Assembly (NCBI GenBank): GCA_001599815.1
Contig: BCIA01000008.1
Coordinates: 434,001 to 498,000 of the forward strand
Length of the DNA stretch: 64,000 nucleotides
Direction: 5' to 3'
From: Furcasterigmium furcatum
Lineage: Eukaryota > Ascomycota > Sordariomycetes > Glomerellales > Plectosphaerellaceae
In this document: positions 45,838-52,467 of the stretch, in pieces
Layout: each line of letters starts with the position of its first letter
Position numbering within the stretch: position 1 is the first letter of the stretch
Notes under the pieces: generated by a model
Database searches by the model: none
Told to the model about the DNA's origin: nothing
The model's input: the letters and a program-made list of their open reading frames with translations, nothing else
Translations under genes and position numbers: made by a program

Positions 45838-47136
45838 TCAGAGCCTGCCCCTGGCCCGGTCACATTCCTCCATGAACCTGTAGATCCCCTCCAGCCCGTC
45901 AAAGTCCTGCGAGCATTGCGTCCCGGAGCTGACCTCGACGGGCGACATGCTCTCGTACCCCTCGGGGTCGGACAGCCAGGGGTTCTCCGCCAGCTCGGCG
46001 TCGGCGAAGACCTCCTCGAGAAACGCGTCTTCGCTGTTGGTGTCACTGCCGTACCCTGTAAGTGACCGCAAAGATCCGCCCGGCGATGTGAAAGTATCTC
46101 CTTCCTCTCCGTTCGGGGCCAGCGGGAACTTGAGCGCCATTGCTACGCCCACGCTGGCGTCGAAGTTACCGTCCTGGCCGACCACGCCGCGTTGGAGTCC
46201 CAGGTCCTCGCATAGCCGCTCGACGGTTTGTGCATCCACCCCTGGGAATCGCACTCTGAGCGTACTCTGGCCGTTCTCGAGAGTGATAGGTAGATCGCCT
46301 AGAACAGCAAGCCTCTTCAGATCGGCATATATGGTAGCCAGATCCTTGAGAGCCCTGCCAAAGTCCTCGGACAGAACATCAAGGAAGCCCTCGCGGTTGA
46401 GGGTGACGTCGCCGCTGGCGGCAGCGGCAGAGGGGAAGGGGATGGCGGCAGCCAGGGGACTGAGCGCCGTGACGGTCGGGCTGAGGTTGAAGTCGATGAA
46501 AGAGCCGGCCTCGAAGCGGGAGATGCCCGCGAGCTTGGTGGCGGTCTCGGCCTCCCGGGTGGAGACGGCGCGGTATCGCTTGTCTCCGCGCTCGTTGAGG
46601 CCGTCAAAACGGGCCTTCTGGCCAGAGAGGAAGAAGGCACGCATGGCGACGCCGACGTTCTGAACAACCTGGGCCGGGGCGGCCGGGGTATGGGAGAAGT
46701 ACCGAGCTCCCTTGCCACCGGCGAAAGTGTAGCCGCCCTGAGTGCGAGAGAGGGTGCCGCCGGTCAGGTTCGGCCGGAGGGTGCTGGCGAAAGGTGCGCG
46801 GCCCGAGAATTGGGAGACTCGGCGAGATGTCTGAGAAGACGGGAACTGGCTGCGGTCGAAGCGCGGAGCCGCCGTGCCGTTGCTGCCGGAGATCCAGCGT
46901 CGGACAGTGCTGTTGACTTGCTGGTAGATACGGGCCGAAGACCAACGTCCGGACCGCGTCTGTCGCAGGAACGCAGTGGGATGGACCGGTTGACGGCCAT
47001 GGGAGGAGAAGTTGCGGGCTTGGGCGGTCTTAGCGCCGGAGGGCAGCTTCGTGCGTATAACTTTGGTTGCATTGCTGGCCGCTGAGCGGAGCAGGCGCAG
47101 GGCTACTGGAGCCCATACACCCCCCGAGGCAGCCAT
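45838..47136 (-). CDS. Hypothetical protein with a mitochondrial-type presequence, 432 residues
   Basis: Single exon starting at ATG 47136 in good context (ACCATGG). The first about 130 residues are rich in Arg, Ser and Ala with almost no acidic residues (LRLLRSAASNATKVIRTKL and so on), as in mitochondrial presequences. The middle has VQNVGVAMRAFFLSGQKARFDGL and a conserved-looking DFNLSPTVTALSPL. The region LAVLGDLPITLENGQSTLRV-RFPG is followed by a Ser/Glu-rich tail ending FMEECDRARGRL. I do not recognise a catalytic domain. Codon use and composition are firmly coding. The snoRNA host region lies divergently on its 5' side. Confidence 0.7.
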   Translation of the reverse strand: MAASGGVWAPVALRLLRSAASNATKVIRTKLPSGAKTAQARNFSSHGRQPVHPTAFLRQTRSGRWSSARIYQQVNSTVRRWISGSNGTAAPRFDRSQFPSSQTSRRVSQFSGRAPFASTLRPNLTGGTLSRTQGGYTFAGGKGARYFSHTPAAPAQVVQNVGVAMRAFFLSGQKARFDGLNERGDKRYRAVSTREAETATKLAGISRFEAGSFIDFNLSPTVTALSPLAAAIPFPSAAAASGDVTLNREGFLDVLSEDFGRALKDLATIYADLKRLAVLGDLPITLENGQSTLRVRFPGVDAQTVERLCEDLGLQRGVVGQDGNFDASVGVAMALKFPLAPNGEEGDTFTSPGGSLRSLTGYGSDTNSEDAFLEEVFADAELAENPWLSDPEGYESMSPVEVSSGTQCSQDFDGLEGIYRFMEECDRARGRL

Positions 47137-47482
47137 GGTGAAGGTTCTCGTCGGTCGGTTGGACGCGAATTCGCGGTGATTGTGTGTTGACGACTTGACG
47201 AGAGGAAGGAGGGAGGTTGTCATCGGGAGGCGGGAGGATGCGGGATGCTTATACGTCACGATAAGATAAGAACACTCGCCACGCGCCGATCTCTCTGCAC
47301 CGCCACGAGATCTCGAAGTGGGGTAGTGCGTTAGTCTAATTCAGGGTTAGCGCCAGGGAGAGCCGACCTTGAAATTCTGCGGCCGTGGGAAATTTTCCAG
47401 AGCTCTCTTTGCTTTCTTCCTCTCCCAACCTTCCGAGGATCAAGACCACAACAACAGTCGTCCAGGCTGGGCCTGCGACGCG

Positions 47483-47514
47483 CCCATTGCATGCGTATTC
47501 GAGCGTGCAATGGG
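47483..47514 (+). repeat. 9-bp inverted repeat at the 5' side of the snoRNA host
   Basis: CCCATTGCA (47483-47491) and TGCAATGGG (47506-47514) are perfect complements around a 14-nt loop, shortly before the first predicted donor. It may be an exon-1 hairpin or a palindromic factor-binding site. Confidence 0.6.
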
Positions 47515-47559
47515 ATGCTTCTCTCTTGGTAAGCTCTTGCCTCTCTTCTTGTCGACCGC

Positions 47560-47646
47560 CTCTAGATGATGAATCTTCATACGAACAATCCAAATCTTAC
47601 CAAACCATGGTGACCTCAACATCTCTAGAATTACACTGACCTAGAG
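47560..47646 (+). ncRNA. snR51: Box C/D snoRNA, snR51-like (guides 18S and 25S rRNA)
   Basis: A perfect 6-bp terminal stem (CTCTAG 47560-47565 with CTAGAG 47641-47646) brackets box C ATGATGA (47566-47572) and box D CTGA (47636-47639). The guide before box D contains CTCTAGAATTAC, exactly complementary to 12 nt of 18S rRNA (GUAAUUCUAGAG). The D+5 rule places methylation on the second A of GUAA, the site known in yeast as A100. The internal guide GAACAATCCAA is complementary to 11 nt of 25S rRNA (UUGGAUUGUUC). Yeast snR51 has this same pair of targets as I recall them. rRNA sequence is from memory. Confidence 0.85.
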
Positions 47647-47808
47647 CTTTTCTGCCTCATCACTGCGTTTTCAGTCCGTCTTTGATCTCTGGCTAACGCA
47701 TCCAAGTCCTCAGGTGTTCTCTATTGCTATCCCCCGGCGCCATTGGCGCATCGCACCATGTTCTCCAAAAGGTTCGTCGCCTCTTTTCTTCCTCAATTCC
47801 CCCCCTCC

Positions 47809-47906
47809 GCTCTTGTGATGATCATTTCGACACCCAAAGGGATTCCTCATTCAGAACCAATCATGTTGAATCCGGTGCACTAAGTTTCAGCCTTGTCTGA
47901 TCGAGC
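47809..47906 (+). ncRNA. snR41: Box C/D snoRNA, snR41-like (guides 18S rRNA)
   Basis: Box C GTGATGA (47815-47821) and box D CTGA (47897-47900) are flanked by a GCTC/GAGC terminal stem (47809-47812 with 47903-47906). The guide TAAGTTTCAGCCTTG directly before box D is complementary to 15 nt of 18S rRNA (CAAGGCUGAAACUUA). The D+5 rule places methylation on the G of CAAG, corresponding to yeast G1126, the snR41 target. I could not assign the internal guide firmly. Confidence 0.83.
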
Positions 47907-48268
47907 ACACATCTTTCCTCTTTTCTGGACATCCTCGTTTTGCGCACCAGCTAACCAGGCCGCTCCAGGTAAATTCACACGTCTCTGTCCACGCGCACCA
48001 TGGCACCACACATGAGGAAATTTTGAACGACAGGCGGACATAAACGAACCAACCTGGCCGTCCACTAGCAGCAACGAGGCTTTACAACCCTTGTGGTGGG
48101 CCGGTCTGGGGCGGCTTCTTGTTGAGAATCGTCAGCTGATTGTGGTCCTACTGCGTTGCTTTTTTGTCGTCTGCCGGAGGCACGCGTTGCCCCGGCTGCT
48201 TGCTGCTCAGGCGCTGACTCGCAGCAGGTAAATAGAGTCTATTCTCCAACGGTTCCCGCCCCCGACTG

Positions 48269-48367
48269 CTCGAATGATGAGATGTCTTTCCAAATTGTAT
48301 TCACACTATATGATCGCGGTGCTTCGGCTCCACGGGAATGAACAAATTAAACACTTGCTGATACGAG
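48269..48367 (+). ncRNA. Box C/D snoRNA with a 25S guide at the internal site
   Basis: Box C ATGATGA (48274-48280) and box D CTGA (48358-48361) lie inside a CTCG/CGAG terminal stem (48269-48272 with 48364-48367). An internal stretch TTGTATTCACAC is complementary to 12 nt of 25S rRNA (GUGUGAAUACAA), near the position guided by snR68 in yeast as I recall it, but the D' box beside it is degenerate. The sequence before box D (AAATTAAACACTTG) has no rRNA target that I can place, so this snoRNA is partly orphan. Confidence 0.7.
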
Positions 48368-48561
48368 GTACTACTTTCCAACGAATATATGTTCTCGTGT
48401 ATGGCCATGGCTGACCAGTCTGTAGCAATTTTGTCCTTGCGTCACGAACTTGCCGCTGTCAAGAGTCGAGACTGACCGTCGACTCAGTAGGTCTACATCC
48501 ACCAAGATGATGTCGCGATGCTCCTTGAAATGGTAAGCCATGCCCTTCTTCTTCTTCCCCC

Positions 48562-48647
48562 GTCCTAATGATGACCAAATCTACTGTTCTATCTCTGAAT
48601 TTGTATGATCGAAAAAAAATCCGTTTCACCTTGGAGAACTGATGGAC
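48562..48647 (+). ncRNA. Box C/D snoRNA guiding 25S rRNA
   Basis: A GTCC/GGAC terminal stem (48562-48565 with 48644-48647) encloses box C ATGATGA (48568-48574), a D'-like CTGA (48595-48598) and box D CTGA (48639-48642). The guide TTCACCTTGGAGA, one nucleotide before box D, is complementary to 13 nt of 25S rRNA (UCUCCAAGGUGAA). The D+5 rule points to the C in UCU-C-CAAGG. No rRNA target was found for the D' guide. I cannot name the yeast counterpart with confidence. Confidence 0.8.
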
Positions 48648-48845
48648 ACCTTGTCACTTGCTTTCTTGCACAAACCCCGAGTCGAGTCACTCGCTGACAA
48701 GCACAGATACTAGTACTATCAATTCATTGTTCCTATTTAAAATCGAGTCTTTGCGCTCTACATATAATACTAGAAGAAAACTTTTCTCTCGCACCCGTCC
48801 TCCCCGCTTGCACGTCGTGATGTGAACCGGACACGGCCATACGTA

Positions 48846-50261
48846 CTACTTCAGCTGCAGCCTCGCGTTCCACCCGACGATGCACCGAATCAGGTCCCAG
48901 TCCCCGTGGGCGCCGACCCAGTCCGTCACGACGATGCCGGTCGTCGCGTCGCCGACCTTGAGCTTCTTCGGGCCCTTGCCCTCCTGGGCGTGCACCATGC
49001 ACAGGTACTCGACGACGGCCGGGTTGACCTTGGCGGCGATCCTCTCGGGCCAGCACGTCGCGTTGAAGAAGTTGCTCGCGCTCAGGAAGTTGACGAAGAA
49101 CGGCGGCGGCTTGCCGTCCTTCTTGTGCTGCTCCGACCCGGGCAGGTGGAACATCTGCTCGGCGGCGCGCTCGAGCTGGGCGTGCGAGAAGCTGATCTTC
49201 TTCTCGATGTTGGTGCTCTGGTCGATCTCGTAAAAGTCCTGCACGCGCACGAGGCCGGACCCCGTCTTGCCGTCCTCGCAGTTGTCGGGCCAAGCGGAGG
49301 CGTCGATGCCGTAGCCCTTGCCGTCGTTCTCGGACTTGCGCACGTCCTCGGAGAGGGCGAAGCGGCGCATGAGGACGATCTTGCCGCGGGCCTCGCCGAG
49401 GTTGGGGATGTTCGGGCGCGTCCACCACCTGTTGGGCTTCTCCTTGACGTAGCGGTCGCGCAGGTAGCGGGACATCTGCTGGTCGGAGGCCTTGCCGGTG
49501 CCCTCGCGCTTGAGGGACATGATGACGGCCTCGGAGGAGTTGCGCTCGAGGAAGGCGTAGATCTCGGTGAGCATGTCGTCGAGCCACTTAGTGCCGGTGA
49601 GGGAGATGGGGAAGGCGGAGTGGACGAGGGCGAGGCGGTCGTTCTCGTTGGTGGCGGAGACGCGGATGTCGAAGAAGCGGACGCCGTTCTCAAGCTGCTC
49701 GGTGACGTCGACGGCCTGGCAGCGGACGGAGGGCAGGGCGGTGTAGCAGGTGGGCGAGTTGTGGGTGCCGGGGAGGGAGAGGATGGAGAGGGGGTAGTCG
49801 TTCTTGAGCTCCTTCATCCAGGCGTGGTGGTTGGTGGAGGAGATGATGGCAAGGAAGGAATGGCGCTGGATGTAGACGGCGGTGAGCTCGCGCTTGTCGT
49901 CCTTGGTGAGGCGCTTCATGACGACGGACTGGTCGTTGGGCGAGGGGATGTCGACCTCGTACCTCTTGCCGGCCATCTCGATCTGGAGGCGGAGGACGTC
50001 CTTGTCGGGCTCGGGGGCGTTGAAGTCGACCGTCTTGGAGCCGAAGCGGTCGATCTTGACGTCGACGTCCTTCTTCTCGCGGGCATCGCCGTCGGCGTGG
50101 GTTTCCGACGTGTTGAAGGTCGTGGCATTGAGCATGGACGTGATGGTGCCGAGGGTGTTGGTGACGACGTTGCCGGTGGCGACCTGCTTGCTGTCGAAGC
50201 GCTCGACGCGCTTGAGCACGAAGGGCTCGACAGTGATGTTGCGAATTGTGAGCTTGGCCAT
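48846..50261 (-). CDS. PLC-like phosphodiesterase (PI-PLC X-domain, bacterial/GPI-PLC type)
   Basis: Single exon, 471 residues from ATG 50261 (an in-frame ATG 16 codons earlier is less likely). An N-terminal beta-rich domain of about 150 residues precedes the TIM-barrel X domain: YPLSILSLPGTHNSPTCY holds the first catalytic His (167), ENGVRFFDIRV the Asp/Arg pair (198, 200) and LALVHSAFP the second His region (214). Later strands include GKIVLMRRFAL and GIVVTDWVGAHGDWDLIRCI. There are no EF-hand, C2 or Y domains, so it resembles bacterial PI-PLC and fungal PLC-like phosphodiesterases rather than eukaryotic PLC1. No signal peptide is seen, so the protein is probably intracellular. Substrate (phosphatidylinositol or other) is not determined. 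Confidence 0.83.
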   Translation of the reverse strand: MAKLTIRNITVEPFVLKRVERFDSKQVATGNVVTNTLGTITSMLNATTFNTSETHADGDAREKKDVDVKIDRFGSKTVDFNAPEPDKDVLRLQIEMAGKRYEVDIPSPNDQSVVMKRLTKDDKRELTAVYIQRHSFLAIISSTNHHAWMKELKNDYPLSILSLPGTHNSPTCYTALPSVRCQAVDVTEQLENGVRFFDIRVSATNENDRLALVHSAFPISLTGTKWLDDMLTEIYAFLERNSSEAVIMSLKREGTGKASDQQMSRYLRDRYVKEKPNRWWTRPNIPNLGEARGKIVLMRRFALSEDVRKSENDGKGYGIDASAWPDNCEDGKTGSGLVRVQDFYEIDQSTNIEKKISFSHAQLERAAEQMFHLPGSEQHKKDGKPPPFFVNFLSASNFFNATCWPERIAAKVNPAVVEYLCMVHAQEGKGPKKLKVGDATTGIVVTDWVGAHGDWDLIRCIVGWNARLQLK

Positions 50262-51098
50262 GGCTGCGGTGGGAGGTGACAGGTTGTGCGAGGTTGCACG
50301 GGGTGACACGGCAGTCAGTCAAGGTGATGTGAGGTGAGAGAGAGGTGGAGGGGTAGCAGGAGTAATTATTTCGAGGCGGGGATGAGGGGCAGCTCAGCTA
50401 AAGAGCAGTTAGGTCAGTTCAGCTCGGATTGATGGACGGATCTCGCTCGACGTGGGGTGAGGACCCTGTGAGGCTGTGTCGGGGAGATGTGACAATTCGT
50501 GAAGACAGATGGATACGAGAGATCACAAGAGGGGGACTGGAAGGGAAGAAGACGCGGGACTGAAGCTAAAAGTCAGAGAGACGCAGGGCCAAGTTACGAG
50601 CATACGTCAACCTCAAGTGGATCTGATCTACGACGACCCCTGATGATGCGTCGATGGGACTTTAGGACCAGAGCTTGCCCTGCTCGATGAATTCTACATA
50701 TCATCATCGGATGGCAGCTTATCTCGGGATCTGTCCGTCGATCTGGCGCCAGGATGGTGTCAACAGCAATCGCCATTGGTTGCGTTGAAGGGAAAGGGGA
50801 CGGCGGCCGAACGAGCTGAGGCGGAGGATGGCTAGCTCTGCTGAAGCTCCGAGCTTTTGGAGGGGTTGAGGGGTAACGCACGAACCCTGGACAGCTGAAG
50901 CTGTCGGGCTGGGCGGGCCTGAGATGGCATGCGGGAGGGAGGCCGGGCTGTGCCGCCCATTGGCGGACAGAATTGCAGAATTGCCTCGGAAGGAAGAAGC
51001 CCTGACTGAATGAACTGGCAGCAAAAAAAAAAAGAACAGACAAAGAGACCTCTGTCATTCAGGTTGGAGAAACCAAAGCAAAAAAGAAAGATGACGTG
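50262..51098. other. Intergenic region
   Basis: An 840-bp gap between the PLC-like gene's promoter and the tRNA gene. Apart from the Pol III terminator near 51080 nothing was recognised. Confidence 0.5.
51080..51085 (-). terminator. Pol III terminator of tRNA-Pro
   Basis: On the minus strand a run TTTTTT follows the tRNA 3' end by about 13 nt, preceded by TTTC, as expected for RNA polymerase III. Confidence 0.7.
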
Positions 51099-51190
51099 GG
51101 CGCCATCCGGGGATTGAACCCGGGACCTCTCGCAAGCAATGCTTCAGGGTATTACCCTAAGCGAGAATCATACCACTAGACCAACGGCGC
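51099..51190 (-). tRNA. tRNA-Pro (AGG), with 20-nt intron
   Basis: The minus-strand cloverleaf starts GCGCCGT and closes with ATGGCGC plus discriminator C. The T arm is CCGGG-TTCAATC-CCCGG and the D region GGTCTAGTGGTATGA. The anticodon stem CTCGC/GCGAG holds TTAGGG followed by a 20-nt intron (TAATACCCTGAAGCATTGCT) at the canonical position one base after the anticodon, so the anticodon is AGG, reading CCU/CCC proline codons. The mature RNA is about 72 nt before CCA addition. Confidence 0.93.
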
Positions 51191-51714
51191 ATCTGCAGGT
51201 TCCCTGGTTGTACCAGGGGCCGGTCGATGCGAGAATCCGAGAAATTGTCATTTATAAGGGGAGATACCCCACATCGCGTCTGCTTTCCACCATCCCTTTT
51301 CCACGTCCTCCTCCTCACCGCGAACACTCATCTTCACAGTGTTGCAATCATGGATGAACAAGAAACATTCAAGACAATTAAGATCTGAATTAAATTCCTT
51401 CGCAGTACGAGGCGATCGGCGAATATTTCAAAGTCCGTAAAATCGACGTGTCTCGTCATAATCCGTAAAAGGCATCATACCAACCGCTCGCTCCTTTTTC
51501 CTGTCCACTGAGTAAAGATGCTTCAAGGAGATTTTCCCCATCCAATAATATCTACAGCTCCCTGCGATGTTATCCCGCACCCACTGACCGAAACGACGAA
51601 ACTCGCTCGCTCAGCGCACCGAACCGTCTCAAGAAGCCCTGAACGAAGAAAAGCAAACGGACTCATGGCACCAGGCCACCGCCTCAAACTTCAAGCTCCT
51701 GGTCAAGAAAACCT
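51191..51714. other. Intergenic region
   Basis: A 520-bp gap upstream of the tRNA and downstream of the next minus-strand gene; no further feature seen. Confidence 0.5.
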
Positions 51715-52467
51715 TCAGTACCCCCTATGCCTCTTCGCCGGCGACTCTTCCATCTCCACCGTCGCGCTCCTCCTCCTGCTGCCTGGCTGAGAACCCTCGC
51801 TCAGGGACGCACCGGCCACGCTCTCGCTCGCCATCCTCTTCCTCGGCGCGCCGTACCTCGCCCTCATGATATCCACCACCGCCATCTCGCTGCCGACGAC
51901 GTTATTCGAGCCCTCGACGGTGATCCCCGCGTCGACCTCGATCTTCACCGGCCTCGGCCTCCCGTCCTGATCGAGCATCGGCAGCCCGCCCTCGGCGACT
52001 GACCCGCTCTTGAACGCCTTGACAATGGCGTCGGCGATTGAGTTGGCCTGCTCCGCCGGCGTGAAGTTCAGTGCGAAGATGTTGTTGTCCTTTGTGACAT
52101 CCACCCGCGTCGACACCCGGAGGTAGATGGGCGACAGCTCCTCGAACGGCTCGTCGTCGGGGTCCGGCGAGTCGGCGCGCAGCGTCGCCGTGGGCGTGGG
52201 CAGGGGCATGGTGCGGAGCCTCTGGGCGAGGGCAGGGTTGTTTGCCAGCAGTGCCACGGCCAGGTTCTCCTGCAGACGGGTGCGGATGGGAGGGGTGTAG
52301 GCCGGGGGTGCCTCTTCCGGCGAGGTGCCGTCCTTGGGCACGTCGTCTGTGGAGAGGTCGAGGGACGTCATGGGCTGGCGGTGAGGGAGCTGCTGGGTGA
52401 ACTGGCCTTGGCCAAGGGGCCGTGGGCCGGCGAAGATGGGGGAAGCTGCTTGTTGTTGTGTGGCCAT
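51715..52467 (-). CDS. Hypothetical protein, 250 residues
   Basis: Single exon. The N-terminus is disordered (Gln/Pro-rich, EEAPPAYTPP). The middle has a compact domain with LQENLAVALLANNPALAQRL and IYLRVSTRVDVTKDNNIFAL, then ANSIADAIVKAFKSG and VKIEVDAGITVEGSNNVVG. A basic tail (RKRMASESVAGAS, SRRRSATVEMEESPAKRHRGY) has nuclear-localisation character. I do not recognise the family; a small nuclear protein conserved among fungi is plausible. Coding character is strong. Confidence 0.65.
   Translation of the reverse strand: MATQQQAASPIFAGPRPLGQGQFTQQLPHRQPMTSLDLSTDDVPKDGTSPEEAPPAYTPPIRTRLQENLAVALLANNPALAQRLRTMPLPTPTATLRADSPDPDDEPFEELSPIYLRVSTRVDVTKDNNIFALNFTPAEQANSIADAIVKAFKSGSVAEGGLPMLDQDGRPRPVKIEVDAGITVEGSNNVVGSEMAVVDIMRARYGAPRKRMASESVAGASLSEGSQPGSRRRSATVEMEESPAKRHRGY

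Larger units (their letters stand above)
47430..48760 (+). ncRNA. Spliced snoRNA host transcript (predicted), four intronic box C/D snoRNAs
   Basis: No convincing ORF spans this region, but the plus strand shows a chain of introns: 47529-47713 (GTAAGC...CTAAC...CAG), 47772-47968 (GTTCGT...CTAAC...CAG), 48228-48487 (GTAAAT...CTGAC...CAG) and 48533-48706 (GTAAGC...CTGAC...CAG). Each holds one box C/D snoRNA; three of the four end 59-67 nt before the acceptor, typical of intronic snoRNAs, and the third about 120 nt before. Exons are short and pyrimidine-rich: 47714-47771, 47969-48227 and about 48491-48532. Outer ends are approximate. The 259-nt third exon might itself contain another intron (CAG/GTAAAT at 47968 and CTCAG at 48210). 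Promoter sequence is probably shared with the divergent gene at 47136. Confidence 0.7.

Noticed and set aside
48491..48532. Short open stretch VYIHQDDVAMLLEM suggesting a protein-coding exon
   Set aside because: It is a 42-nt exon of the snoRNA host; neighbouring exons do not continue a convincing frame, so it is treated as noncoding, though a small peptide is not excluded.
48822..50279. 485-codon plus-strand ORF opposite the PLC-like gene
   Set aside because: It mirrors the strongly C-ending codon use of the real gene and reads as repetitive Val/Gly/Asp.
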